Origin: Acerihabitans sp015654925
Lineage (GTDB): Bacteria > Pseudomonadota > Gammaproteobacteria > Enterobacterales > Enterobacteriaceae
Reading direction: 5' to 3'
DNA: 64,000 nucleotides
Assembly (NCBI RefSeq): GCF_047324175.1
Contig: NZ_CP178732.1
Coordinates: 248,001-312,000, forward strand
Below are positions 7,673-17,564 of the stretch, piece by piece; position 1 is the first letter of the stretch, and each line of letters begins with the position of its first letter. The notes beneath the pieces were generated by a model. That model was not told the DNA's origin. It was given only the letters and a program-made list of their open reading frames with translations, and ran no database searches. Both the position numbers and the translations under genes were made by a program.

Positions 7673-10600
7673 TCAATTCTTGCCACGTAACAGGCTATTC
7701 GCCTGAGGGAAAATATGGGTAACCGCGTAGGTAAAGTTAGCGGCCTGGGCCGCGTCGCAATCGCCGATATCATGGAATACCATTAAATCATCAAATGCGT
7801 TATTAAACTTCATCACCATTTGCTTGGCTTTTGGGTACAGGCTCCCGTCGATGGTATAACGGGCCAGAGGTAGAAATGTCCCGCCCAGAGACAACGCCGA
7901 GGTCGGCTTATCCAAGCCGGCGATGCGATAAAATTCAATATAACCGTCACTGTAGCCCACTGCAACCAGGGCATTTAGCGCGGAGAATGCCACGCTCGCC
8001 ACCTGGGGCACGCCAAAAAATCCCGGAACGTAAGCTTTGCCGCGTCGCAGCAACAGAGTATCGCGGCGCGCAATGTCGTACAGCATCACCTCGCTGAGAT
8101 GTAAGTTCTCATCGACCCGGTAATAACCGAGATAACATTGGTCCGCGGCAATAAAACTGGCTTTAAACCCCGCGGGCGCCGGCCAGGGGGGCGCTACCTT
8201 ATCAGGCGAAATCCATCCGCCGGCATCGGGAACAAACAGCTCGCCCTGATTGGTGACCCAGGACTCGCAGCGGTTTTCAAAGATGCCGGTAATGTTGATT
8301 TGTTTATAGGGCGGGATTTCGCGCAGCTCGGACGTCAGTTCGCTAGCAGGCAACCGGTAAAATTCGGCCATACGCACCAATGGCTTAAGCTTGTAAATGA
8401 CTACGACGATGACGCCATTTGGCGAAGTCACAATATGGTCAGCCATGTGACGGTTAGGGTTACCGGCAAAGCGGATACGATCGTCGTCCGGCCGTTGCCC
8501 TATGATCCGGTTCTCCCGGTCCAGCCAAAAAGTTAACTGCTGTTTTATGCGTAAATGATGTTTCGAGGCGCTGATATGCGTGGATTCCATTGGATCGGGC
8601 AACCAGCGGCGCAGCCCGTCCTGCTGGGAAATCGGCACGGCGCTGAGTCCCTCATTATCGATGAGTAATTCATTATTTCCTACGGGCGTATCGGCATCGG
8701 GGGAGGTGGCTGCGTATAGCAAAAAAAGCTGCTGTTTCGGCCCTATGGCGGTCAGCGTCGGGGGTGGGAATTGCACGGGTAGTTCCCCGGTTTTGGCCAG
8801 TAGCCGGTGCTGCCATTCTCGATTGTTGCCGGTGTGGTTGCCGGTTATAGAATGAAGGATATTCTCAAAAGTGGTCCAAATCGCCAATGCCGGATAGGCG
8901 GATGTGAACGAGGATGTGAGCGCCGTATCCATTTTAAACGCCCTTACAAGGGAAGACGAGGCGTGCAGCAGCGTCGCCCGGCGTAAAGGATCGAGGCGCA
9001 GGAGCAACGCCACCTGACGTAGCCGGGTACGCAGCGCCGGTTCGGGCGGCGCGGGGGAGCTTGCGTCGCAGTTTGTCCGGCACAGCGCGGTTAGCGTGGG
9101 AAACGCGGTGTCGTTATAGGTGCGCATCGCCAGAGCTTCGAGTCTGGACCAGGGCTGATCGTTTATCGGGGCGAGTATCGGATCGGTTTTGTCAATCAGG
9201 GCAAAGGATTCAGTGAATAACTCATAACGCAGGGTCCAGCGCGCGCGGCTTGCCGAATGGTCTTGATACGAAGCCATGTAATACAGATCGTCAAAATGGC
9301 TGATATTCAGGCACTTATCGCCGGCTTTAAGAAACAGGGTATTACCGCGGCTAAAGGCCCCATTGAGCAAAGGGGGCAGTAATATAGTCATATAGGGTTT
9401 ACATGCGGCGATCGTTCCCGCGTTCATTTCACGCGCCAGGGTCTGACCGAGCCGGTGTGAATTCAGCCCGGTGGACGGCATCGATAATACAAAACTGCTG
9501 CTGATGAAATCATATTCGACGCGAAAAGTCCCGGCACGGTGTCTCTGAGGGTGGGTTAATAAAAAGGTGGATTTCCTGGCTTCGGGAACCAGCCAATACC
9601 AGTGTTGATCGATGCGGGCCTTAAGACTGGCAGGATCATAAAAGCCGATCATATCGGGAAAGGAAGGTTGTTCATCAAGCTCATAGGGCGATAAAAAGGC
9701 GCGGCTAATACGAAATTTGCTGAGGCTATCTGACGCTCTCATGGATGGCTGGTTTTTTTGCAGGTTCAGATTGAAGACGGTTCCGTGGTGAACGATATCT
9801 ATGGTGGCAAACGGGTCGCCCCATAGACGCGGTGCCATATGCCAGTCGTCTAGATAGCCCACCGGGCTAAGTTGTTCGGTTTCCGGGCAGAAAGCCCATC
9901 CATGGCCGTTGATTTCAAAAAATAATTTCTGTTGGTCGGCAAAGAATACGCGGTGTTGGGGATAAACCACGGCCAGATGAATCGGCATGGTGCTGGATAG
10001 GAGCCACTGCCGGCTATCACGATCGCTGGCCGAGGTGTGGTTGTTAACGGTAAGGGGCGGAATCGCGGGTTGATATTCCTGTAATTGGCACTGCCGTTTA
10101 CCTATATCCAAACAGACATATTTTTTGTAAATACCCAGTTGCGTTTGTATATCGAGCTGTACAAACACGGGGTAACCCTCCCCCGTCAGTTCGCCGTTTT
10201 CCACCGCGATTACCGGCGTATGCTTCAAGTGCGGCTGCATTTCCATGATTGAATATTCGATGCCTTTCAACGTCAGGGTGAGCGGCGTGTGGCCGTTTTC
10301 ACCGTATCCATAGGTTACTTCAAACAGGCGGGAAGTGCGGGTAGTCAAGAACTTATGGCTTTCTGAAGACAGTAGCAGCCCTTCACGAATAATCTTCGGG
10401 GAGAATTTTAGCAATGCATATCCCGCTATGGCCAGGCGCAAGCTGTTTCCCATGATGACCAAAGAACGCATCGCCGCGATGCCGGGGTCGAAACTCAATA
10501 TTATCCGTTTGCCGATGCTGAACAGAAAAACATGGAGCTGCTCGTTGGTGCCTACCACGCCGCCCGCGATCTGGGCGGAAATGGGAATGACCTGTTTAAA

Positions 10601-12943
10601 CAGACGGTCGGTCGAGGCGACAAACGCTGTCTTTTCATAGGCGCGGGCCGCGCCGATCAGGCCCATCCGATAGAGGGTAAGGCTGGCTTTTATGCCGGTA
10701 AAAAATAACGGCAGCCCCACAAGTATACCGTCAACGGAACACTCGATAAATGCGGAGTTTTGATCGCCCTCCCGCAGGGAATTGACGCAATCATAGAAGG
10801 GAATGATCAGGCCTTTGATGTCTTCGATTATCTCCGGCAGTTCCTTGCCTACGGCGTCATAACCGGCTTGATATAACCTTACGCGATAGGCCTGATAATG
10901 CATATCCGCATACCGCGCGATGAGCTGGGTGATGGGTTCCGCGCGGCTTTTTTGGATGGCCGGCTGTTTCAGCGTGATAATGTTAAGATCGTGGCGGCTT
11001 TTTATTTTCCCGGTCGGCCAGTTCTGCATATAGGGACGAAGATCGCGCAATTCGGGGTCATGAATATTTATGCGCCGCAGAAGATAGCCGCGGTCGGTGA
11101 TTCTCAAGGCATACAGCCGCTGCTCATGGTGGCGTGTAGCGCGCAAAAAAGCCGTATCGGGTCTATTGAAATATTTGACCACCACATTCGAAAAAAACAT
11201 CTCGGCCGGCCGCCGTTTACGATAGAGCCGGGGCTCGACCAGTTGAACTTCCGAGTGCTGTAAAAAAGCATCATCATCTTGCTGCAGATTGTCGTCCTGA
11301 AAATCGCTGGGGGTAAATGCCGCGGCCAGCAGCGCCGTATCCGCCTGAAGAATCTGCCTGGATATCCGTTCCACCGCGGCGCGGTAGTATTCATCAAGGT
11401 CCGGCACGGCCCGATGTCTGGCGTGGCAGCGCTGACCGCCTGGATGGGCCATTAACTGCAACACCGCGTTTTGATATACTCCTTGAAGAATCAACAGGAA
11501 CGATTTCTTTTTCATCGGCGCCAGGCTGCGGCTTTTGCCGCAGTATTGGTCCAATAATTCCTCCGCCGCCCACTTTCGCCCGCGCCAGGGGCGCGTGTTA
11601 TACACCTGCTGATACGCAGTAAAGCTGTCGTTAATATGCTTGGCTTTATCGTGCCGGCTCGCCAGGACCTCAATCAGATGATCCAATGTCCCGGTAAGTT
11701 TATCCCCGGGCAGACTATCGTCGATAGCGTAGGCGGGATGAATATACAAATGATAAAACAGCAATCCGGAATAGAGCGCGGGCTCGGCCGCTTTAGCCAA
11801 AAATCCCGGTTCAAAGACGCTAACGATCCCTAGGCCAAGCTGGATCAGCGATAACCCGCTCTCCCGTGATAAATCACTTGCGCCTGATGAAATGACGGCC
11901 CGCGCGCCGGTATGTAACAGCACCCAGGTCGGGCTGCCTACCCATAGAGCGTCCGTATTGTTGATAGACGGCGCCCCGCGATGATCGCCGGTAATCTTGG
12001 CGCCTAACTCAAGCTCTGAATGCAGGTACATTTCAGGCATTTCGTACGCTTCGTAGTGCCGCTGCCATACCTCTTTGGCATAATGATCCGGCGTGGTGAA
12101 GGACCAGTTCTGCGCGGCGGCGGTCAAGTCCTTCAGCGTACCGGGGCGTATGCGCACGAAAATTTTGGCTATCCGCAGCGGGATGCTGTCCTCTTTGAAG
12201 ATCAGTTTGCACAAGGCCTGTCCAACCAGCTCGCGCTGTTGTTCCGGACTCATTTCCTCCCCCCGCCGTTCGCCGTAAAGGTGACTGCCGAATAGCGTCA
12301 GCCTGGCGATCTCGGGTATCAGCTCCGGCTGGCGTTCGACATGGTTCAAAATGAGCGTCGCCAGCCGTTCTTCATCGATCGCACTCAGATCGAGACGCGT
12401 ATTGATATGGATATGCCTATTCATAAAGGCCGCCAGGCGGTATTTCCAATCGGGTTCCGGCAGGCTGGACAGCGCCGGGGTATTGCGCCGGAAGCGCTTG
12501 ATTGAAGGCGCGGGCGAGGGGGCGAGCGCGGCAGGCCGCCCAACCGGATAACGCCATTGGCCGCCTGCCTCCGGCTGACGCGTGATGGCGACCAGATCGG
12601 CGTTAACGTCCGCGGCGGCGGCAAGCTGGCGGTTGACCTCAAAAGGAGAAATCGCGATTAAGGAATAAACCAGCCGCTGGTAAAAATTACGCGGTTTTTT
12701 AAGATCCGGGGCGTTAAGCGGCAGGTCATGGGCGTATTGCCGGTACCATCCGTATTGCTGCGCCATAACATACAAATCTCCGCCGCTTAACGGTGTTTTC
12801 TCTTGGCGGTATGGCGGTGCTATCGATGATGAAGTTACGGCGCGTATTTTTTCAGGGTAACCGGTATGTTGGCGGTAAAAGCCGTCGTCCGCCGTGCGGC
12901 CGCCGGTTTGTGGCGAATTCGTGGTAATACGCGTCCCTTCCAT
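7673..12943 (-). CDS. Giant uncharacterised toxin-like protein (1756 aa)
   Basis: I do not recognise a characterised relative. The protein has no signal peptide. The N-terminal ~170 residues are polar and proline-rich. Two clusters of hydrophobic stretches follow, around residues 340-400 (WVLLHTGARAVISSG, LIQLGLGIVSVF, GLLFYHLYI) and 745-850 (ILVGLPLFFTGIKA, IAGGVVG, LRLAIAGYALLKF), which could insert in membranes. The rest, to the C-terminus, is beta-rich with blade-like segments such as ALVAVGYSDGYIEFYRI near residue 1660. General layout recalls very large effector/toxin proteins of Pseudomonas and Sodalis-type bacteria, but this is inference. The ATG at 12943 has AGGGA seven bases upstream; the in-frame ATG at 12949 is only one base from it. 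It is a single-gene insertion between mscL and trkA, which are adjacent in E. coli. Confidence 0.75.
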   Translation of the reverse strand: MEGTRITTNSPQTGGRTADDGFYRQHTGYPEKIRAVTSSSIAPPYRQEKTPLSGGDLYVMAQQYGWYRQYAHDLPLNAPDLKKPRNFYQRLVYSLIAISPFEVNRQLAAAADVNADLVAITRQPEAGGQWRYPVGRPAALAPSPAPSIKRFRRNTPALSSLPEPDWKYRLAAFMNRHIHINTRLDLSAIDEERLATLILNHVERQPELIPEIARLTLFGSHLYGERRGEEMSPEQQRELVGQALCKLIFKEDSIPLRIAKIFVRIRPGTLKDLTAAAQNWSFTTPDHYAKEVWQRHYEAYEMPEMYLHSELELGAKITGDHRGAPSINNTDALWVGSPTWVLLHTGARAVISSGASDLSRESGLSLIQLGLGIVSVFEPGFLAKAAEPALYSGLLFYHLYIHPAYAIDDSLPGDKLTGTLDHLIEVLASRHDKAKHINDSFTAYQQVYNTRPWRGRKWAAEELLDQYCGKSRSLAPMKKKSFLLILQGVYQNAVLQLMAHPGGQRCHARHRAVPDLDEYYRAAVERISRQILQADTALLAAAFTPSDFQDDNLQQDDDAFLQHSEVQLVEPRLYRKRRPAEMFFSNVVVKYFNRPDTAFLRATRHHEQRLYALRITDRGYLLRRINIHDPELRDLRPYMQNWPTGKIKSRHDLNIITLKQPAIQKSRAEPITQLIARYADMHYQAYRVRLYQAGYDAVGKELPEIIEDIKGLIIPFYDCVNSLREGDQNSAFIECSVDGILVGLPLFFTGIKASLTLYRMGLIGAARAYEKTAFVASTDRLFKQVIPISAQIAGGVVGTNEQLHVFLFSIGKRIILSFDPGIAAMRSLVIMGNSLRLAIAGYALLKFSPKIIREGLLLSSESHKFLTTRTSRLFEVTYGYGENGHTPLTLTLKGIEYSIMEMQPHLKHTPVIAVENGELTGEGYPVFVQLDIQTQLGIYKKYVCLDIGKRQCQLQEYQPAIPPLTVNNHTSASDRDSRQWLLSSTMPIHLAVVYPQHRVFFADQQKLFFEINGHGWAFCPETEQLSPVGYLDDWHMAPRLWGDPFATIDIVHHGTVFNLNLQKNQPSMRASDSLSKFRISRAFLSPYELDEQPSFPDMIGFYDPASLKARIDQHWYWLVPEARKSTFLLTHPQRHRAGTFRVEYDFISSSFVLSMPSTGLNSHRLGQTLAREMNAGTIAACKPYMTILLPPLLNGAFSRGNTLFLKAGDKCLNISHFDDLYYMASYQDHSASRARWTLRYELFTESFALIDKTDPILAPINDQPWSRLEALAMRTYNDTAFPTLTALCRTNCDASSPAPPEPALRTRLRQVALLLRLDPLRRATLLHASSSLVRAFKMDTALTSSFTSAYPALAIWTTFENILHSITGNHTGNNREWQHRLLAKTGELPVQFPPPTLTAIGPKQQLFLLYAATSPDADTPVGNNELLIDNEGLSAVPISQQDGLRRWLPDPMESTHISASKHHLRIKQQLTFWLDRENRIIGQRPDDDRIRFAGNPNRHMADHIVTSPNGVIVVVIYKLKPLVRMAEFYRLPASELTSELREIPPYKQINITGIFENRCESWVTNQGELFVPDAGGWISPDKVAPPWPAPAGFKASFIAADQCYLGYYRVDENLHLSEVMLYDIARRDTLLLRRGKAYVPGFFGVPQVASVAFSALNALVAVGYSDGYIEFYRIAGLDKPTSALSLGGTFLPLARYTIDGSLYPKAKQMVMKFNNAFDDLMVFHDIGDCDAAQAANFTYAVTHIFPQANSLLRGKN

Positions 12944-13154
12944 GTTCATCTCCCTGTGGATCGGTCTCCTGGCGGCGCCAGTCGCGCCCCTTTTGCGCAG
13001 GGCTAACTACGGCGCTGAAACAAGCATAGCCGGCGCAAATAAAACGGCGCCGGGTTATGGGTTATCAACAGGTTAACGCAGGAGAACGGCGGGATAAGGG
13101 GGCGGAGGAAGCTGTTGGCCGCGCAGGGGAAAGCGCGGCGGCCAGTGCGGTGCG

Positions 13155-14531
13155 CTATAAAAAGAACGGACTGGGCTGGAACAACCGCTCGACGTCGGTA
13201 ATAAACTTCTTATCCGTGAGGAACATAATGACGTGATCCCCCTGCTGTATCCGGCAGTTTTTATTGGCGATAATCACCTCGTCGCCCCGAACGATGGCGC
13301 CGATGATGGTGCCGGGCGGCAATTTAATGGCGTCGATGGCCCGGCCCACCACTTTGGAGGTGCTTTCATCGCCATGGGCTATCGCCTCAATGGCTTCGGC
13401 CACGCCGCGGCGCAGCGAGGAGACGCTGACGATATCGGCTTTGCGCACATGGCCAAGCAGCGCCGAGATAGTGGCCTGCTGCGGCGAAATGGCGATATCG
13501 ATCACGCTGCCCTGCACCAGATCCACATAAGCGCGGCGCTGGATCAGCACCAGAACCTTTTTGGCGCCCATGCGTTTGGCCAACATAGCCGACATGATAT
13601 TGGCTTCATCATCATTGGTGATGGCGATAAATACGTCGATTTGCTCAATGTGCTCTTCGGCCAGCAGTTCTTGATCGGAGGCATCGCCATAAAATACGAT
13701 CGTGTCATGCAGCAACTCCGCCAATTCCGCCGCACGCTGTTGGTCGCGCTCAATCAGCTTGACGCTGTAATCTTTTTCCAGCCGCTGCGCCAGGCCGGCG
13801 CCGATGTTGCCGCCGCCGACGATCATGATCCGTTTATAGGGTTTTTCAAGCCGCTGGAGTTCGCTCATTACCGCCCGGATATGCGGCGACGCGGCGACAA
13901 AAAACACTTCATCCCCGGCTTCGATCACCGTGGAGCCCTGGGGACGAATCGGCCTGTCCTGGCGAAAAATCGCGGCTACCCGCGTCTCGATGTGCGGCAT
14001 ATGCTCGCGCAAGGATGATAAGGCATTACCCACCAGCGGGCCGCCGTAATAAGCTTTCACCGCCGCGATACTGACTTTCCCCTGCGCGAAGTTAACGACC
14101 TGGAGCGCGCCGGGATATTCGATAAGTTTGTAAATGTTATCGATTACCAGCTGTTCGGGCGAAATCAAATGATCGATGGGCACCGCTTCCGTATTAAACA
14201 GCTTGGCGGCTTCGCGGATATAGTCGGCCGAACGGATGCGGGCGATACGGTTAGGCGTTTTGAATAACGAATAGGCTATCTGGCAGGCCACCATATTGGT
14301 CTCGTCGGAGTTGGTGACCGCAACCAGCATATCCGCGTCTTCCGCGCCGGCCTCCCGCAGCACGCGGGGATGGGACGCATGGCCCTGGATGGCGCGCAGA
14401 TCGAATTTATCCTGCAGTTGGCGTAGCTGATTGGGATTGGTATCAACGATGGTAATATCGTTATTCTCACCTACCAGGTTTTCCGCCAGGGTGCCGCCAA
14501 CCTGGCCCGCCCCAAGGATTATTATTTTCAT
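13155..14531 (-). CDS. trkA: Trk potassium uptake regulatory protein TrkA
   Basis: A 458-residue cytoplasmic NAD-binding protein that gates the TrkH/TrkG potassium channels. Two RCK repeats are visible, each with a Rossmann glycine motif: GAGQVG at residues 7-12 and GGGNIG at 239-244, each followed by a TrkA-C segment. Length equals the E. coli protein. It is followed, on the same strand upstream, by rsmB, fmt and def, the conserved def-fmt-rsmB-trkA order. Confidence 0.98.
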   Translation of the reverse strand: MKIIILGAGQVGGTLAENLVGENNDITIVDTNPNQLRQLQDKFDLRAIQGHASHPRVLREAGAEDADMLVAVTNSDETNMVACQIAYSLFKTPNRIARIRSADYIREAAKLFNTEAVPIDHLISPEQLVIDNIYKLIEYPGALQVVNFAQGKVSIAAVKAYYGGPLVGNALSSLREHMPHIETRVAAIFRQDRPIRPQGSTVIEAGDEVFFVAASPHIRAVMSELQRLEKPYKRIMIVGGGNIGAGLAQRLEKDYSVKLIERDQQRAAELAELLHDTIVFYGDASDQELLAEEHIEQIDVFIAITNDDEANIMSAMLAKRMGAKKVLVLIQRRAYVDLVQGSVIDIAISPQQATISALLGHVRKADIVSVSSLRRGVAEAIEAIAHGDESTSKVVGRAIDAIKLPPGTIIGAIVRGDEVIIANKNCRIQQGDHVIMFLTDKKFITDVERLFQPSPFFL

Positions 14532-14550
14532 AGTCGACTCGTTATGCCCA

Positions 14551-15867
14551 TTATATGCGCGCCATGGCTGCGGGTGCTGCGCCTTTAATCATCTTAGCGT
14601 AAAAGAAGCCGTCGCCACCGTCCGGATCGGGTAAACATTGGATGCCGGGCCTGGCCGCATCACCGGTTTCAACCAGAATGGCGTCCGGGTGACCGGTCAG
14701 AAACGCCCCGATTTGCTCGCGGTTTTCTTCCGGTAAAATGGAACAGGTCGCATACAGCAGGGTGCCGCCGGGTTTTAGCAGCGGCCATACGGCGGCAAGG
14801 ATTTCTTTTTGCAGCGCCGCCAATTCGGCGATATCCCGGTCACGGCGCAGCCATTTGATATCGGGATGGCGCCGGATAACCCCGGTGGCCGAGCAGGGCG
14901 CATCCAGCAGGATACGATCCCAAGTCTGTCCGTTGCTCCATTGCTCGGGCATACGCCCGTCACCGACGATGACATTAGCATGCTGCCCGAGGCGGTGCAG
15001 GTTTTCTTTGATGCGTTCCAGACGCTGGCGGTCGATGTCTACCGCGGTAACCCGCGCATCGGGCGCCAGCTCCAGGATGTGCGTGGTTTTACCGCCGGGC
15101 GCCGCGCATAAATCCAGGATATCCTCGCCCGATGCCGGCGCCAGCAACAGCGCGCAGCCCTGCGCCGAGGCATCCTGCACGGTCACCCAGCCCCGATCAA
15201 AACCGGGCAGGCGGCCAACGTTGCAGGGCACATCCAGCTTAATCGCTTCGGGCAATGTGGGATGGGCGCTGGCGCCGATGCCTTCCTGCGCCAGCAAAGC
15301 CAGATATTCCGCGCTGCTGTTATGAAGGCGGTTCACCCGCAGCCACATCGGCGGCCGCTGGTTATTGGCTTCCAGGATGGATAAGTCCTCTTGCGGGTAG
15401 GCCTGGCGGATACGCTTGACCAGCCAGGACGGATGCAGGAAACGGCTCTCCTGCTGGTCGGCCAGGGCCTGTAGTTCCGACTGTTGCCGCTGGAACTGGC
15501 GCAATACCCCGTTCACCAGGCCTTTTAATTGCGGCATTTTCAGCGTCACGGTGCCTTCTACCGTCTCGGCCAGCGCGGCGTGGGGCGGTATGCGGGTATA
15601 TAGCAACTGATAAATGCCCACCATCAATAGATAGTGCACTGTGCGCTGTTTGCCGGTAAGCGGCTTCGCCATCAACTGCTTGATGTACCATTCCAACTGC
15701 GGCAGTGTGCGTAAAATACCGAAGCACAGCTCTTGCAGCAGAGCGCGATCTTTATCGCCCAGCGCGTTCTGCACGGCGGGCAATATCTGGCTTAATGACT
15801 GGCCGTGCTCAAGCACCTGGGCCACGGCTTTGGCGGCGATGGCACGGAGGTTATAGTGTTTATTCAT
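14551..15867 (-). CDS. rsmB: 16S rRNA m5C967 methyltransferase RsmB
   Basis: A 438-residue enzyme that methylates C967 of 16S rRNA with S-adenosylmethionine. It has an N-terminal NusB-like RNA-binding domain (residues about 5-140) and a Rossmann methyltransferase domain with the SAM motif DLCAAPGGK (252-260), the catalytic-cycle cysteines in DAPCSATG (C325) and ATCSILPEE (C375). It sits 19 bases upstream of trkA and about 80 bases after fmt. Confidence 0.97.
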   Translation of the reverse strand: MNKHYNLRAIAAKAVAQVLEHGQSLSQILPAVQNALGDKDRALLQELCFGILRTLPQLEWYIKQLMAKPLTGKQRTVHYLLMVGIYQLLYTRIPPHAALAETVEGTVTLKMPQLKGLVNGVLRQFQRQQSELQALADQQESRFLHPSWLVKRIRQAYPQEDLSILEANNQRPPMWLRVNRLHNSSAEYLALLAQEGIGASAHPTLPEAIKLDVPCNVGRLPGFDRGWVTVQDASAQGCALLLAPASGEDILDLCAAPGGKTTHILELAPDARVTAVDIDRQRLERIKENLHRLGQHANVIVGDGRMPEQWSNGQTWDRILLDAPCSATGVIRRHPDIKWLRRDRDIAELAALQKEILAAVWPLLKPGGTLLYATCSILPEENREQIGAFLTGHPDAILVETGDAARPGIQCLPDPDGGDGFFYAKMIKGAAPAAMARI

Positions 15868-15948
15868 AGTTGACCGGAAGGTAATGGGTGGCCGTAATAA
15901 AACCGCCCGGCTGGCTTTACGCCATACCGGGCGATAGCCAAAATGGCG

Positions 15949-16896
15949 TTAATCCAGGACGGTGCCGGGAGTAAACCACTCGCGGCGGGAATTGAGTAAA
16001 TCCGGCGCAGGCATGGCTTTTTTCCCCGCGGGCTGGAGCAGCGTCATATTAAGCGCGCCATCGGCGGTTGCCACCCGGATACCGGTTTTATCGGCCTGCA
16101 GGATGGTGCCGGGCGCTGCCGGCGTCACGGCGTCGATTGCCACGGCCTGCCATACTTTGATTGATTGATCGGCAACGTTGAAAAAGCTGATGGGCCAGGG
16201 ATTAAAGGCCCGTACGCAACGCGCCAGCTGCGCGGCCGGCAGCGACCAGTCAAGCCGCGCTTCTTCTTTACTGAGTTTTTCGGCATAGGTGGCCAGGGCC
16301 GGCTCCTGTTTTTCCGGCTTCAGCGTGCCGGCAGCGCAATGGGCCAGGGTTTCCAGCAACGCCCGGGGGCCGATGTCCGCCAGTTTTTCATACAGGCTGG
16401 CGCTGGTGTCGTCCGGTTGGATAGCGCAGGTGGCTTTAAACAGCATATCCCCGGTATCCAGGCCGGCATCCATTTGCATGATGGTCACGCCGGTGGCGTC
16501 GTCGCCCGCCCAAAGCGCGCGCTGGATGGGCGCCGCGCCGCGCCAGCGGGGCAGCAGCGAGCCATGGACATTAAGGCACCCCAGGCGCGGCATAGCCAGC
16601 ACCGCCGCGGGTAAGATCAGGCCATAGGCCACCACCACCATGATATCGGCGCCAAGCTCCGCAACCGCCTGCTGATTCTCCGGCGGGCGCAGGGACTTGG
16701 GCTGGAAAACCGGCAATTGATGCTCCAGCGCCAGGCTCTTTACCGCGCTGGCCGTAAGCTTGTTGCCACGGCCGGCCGGGCGATCCGGCTGGGTAAACAC
16801 CCCCACGACCCGATGCCCGGAACCCAGCAGGGCTAAAAGATGGCGGGCGGCGAAATCCGGCGTGCCGGCAAAAATAATGCGTAAAGGATCGGACAC
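15949..16896 (-). CDS. fmt: Methionyl-tRNA formyltransferase
   Basis: A 315-residue enzyme that formylates initiator Met-tRNA with 10-formyl-tetrahydrofolate. The N-terminal formyltransferase domain holds the expected catalytic residues N109, H111 and D147 (in LNVHGSLLPRWRGAAP and MDAGLDTGD), followed by a C-terminal OB-like tRNA-binding domain. It lies 22 bases after def on the minus strand; the pair acts in sequence on the initiator methionine (Fmt adds and Def removes the formyl group). Confidence 0.98.
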   Translation of the reverse strand: MSDPLRIIFAGTPDFAARHLLALLGSGHRVVGVFTQPDRPAGRGNKLTASAVKSLALEHQLPVFQPKSLRPPENQQAVAELGADIMVVVAYGLILPAAVLAMPRLGCLNVHGSLLPRWRGAAPIQRALWAGDDATGVTIMQMDAGLDTGDMLFKATCAIQPDDTSASLYEKLADIGPRALLETLAHCAAGTLKPEKQEPALATYAEKLSKEEARLDWSLPAAQLARCVRAFNPWPISFFNVADQSIKVWQAVAIDAVTPAAPGTILQADKTGIRVATADGALNMTLLQPAGKKAMPAPDLLNSRREWFTPGTVLD

Positions 16897-16918
16897 GTTA
16901 GTTCCTGTATGGCGACGA

Positions 16919-17434
16919 TTATTTGTCCGCGCGGGCGTTGATTTTCGCCAGTTTTTCCATTTTTTGGCGAATACGCTGACGCTTCAGGGGCGAAAGATAA
17001 TCAACGAACAGCTTGCCGATTAGATGATCCATTTCGTGCTGGATACAAATCGCGAGTAATTCATCCGCCTCAAGCTCAAACTCATTGCCGTCGCGATCCA
17101 ACGCCCGGACCGTCACCTTCTCCGCGCGTGGGACGAAGCCGCGCTGATCGGGGATCGACAGACAGCCTTCTTCGATTCCGGTCTCGCCGCTTTTACTGAT
17201 TAACTCGGGATTGATAAAAACATGGCGCTCATCGCGAGCTTCCGATACGTCAATCACGATAATCTGTTGATGTATATCGACTTGCGTCGCGGCCAGGCCT
17301 ATTCCTTCTTCGGCGTACATGGTTTCAAACATATCATCCACGATACGACGAATAGCGTCATTTACTTCTTTTACGGGTTTCGCAACAATGCGAAGCCGCT
17401 CGTCCGGGTAATGTAACACCTGCAATACTGGCAT
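16919..17434 (-). CDS. def: Peptide deformylase
   Basis: A 171-residue metalloenzyme that removes the N-formyl group from nascent proteins. All three family motifs are intact: GIGLAAT at residues 44-50, EEGCLS at 88-93 and HEMDH at 133-137; C91, H133 and H137 are the metal ligands and E134 the catalytic base. First gene of def-fmt-rsmB-trkA, divergent from dprA across a 130-base gap. Confidence 0.98.
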   Translation of the reverse strand: MPVLQVLHYPDERLRIVAKPVKEVNDAIRRIVDDMFETMYAEEGIGLAATQVDIHQQIIVIDVSEARDERHVFINPELISKSGETGIEEGCLSIPDQRGFVPRAEKVTVRALDRDGNEFELEADELLAICIQHEMDHLIGKLFVDYLSPLKRQRIRQKMEKLAKINARADK

Positions 17435-17564
17435 ATGAGTCTATATCTGCGTCCGATTATGAAAACTATTCTATCTCTTATTCTAGACATTTCCCCTCCT
17501 GATTGACAGCATCCGCAAGCAAATGTCATCACATCCGGCGGTTGGCGCGGGTTAAGGGGAACAA

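Noticed and set aside
13233..14018. 261-codon plus-strand frame opposite trkA
   Set aside because: A shadow frame rich in His/Gly/Asp with no family pattern; trkA on the minus strand is certain.
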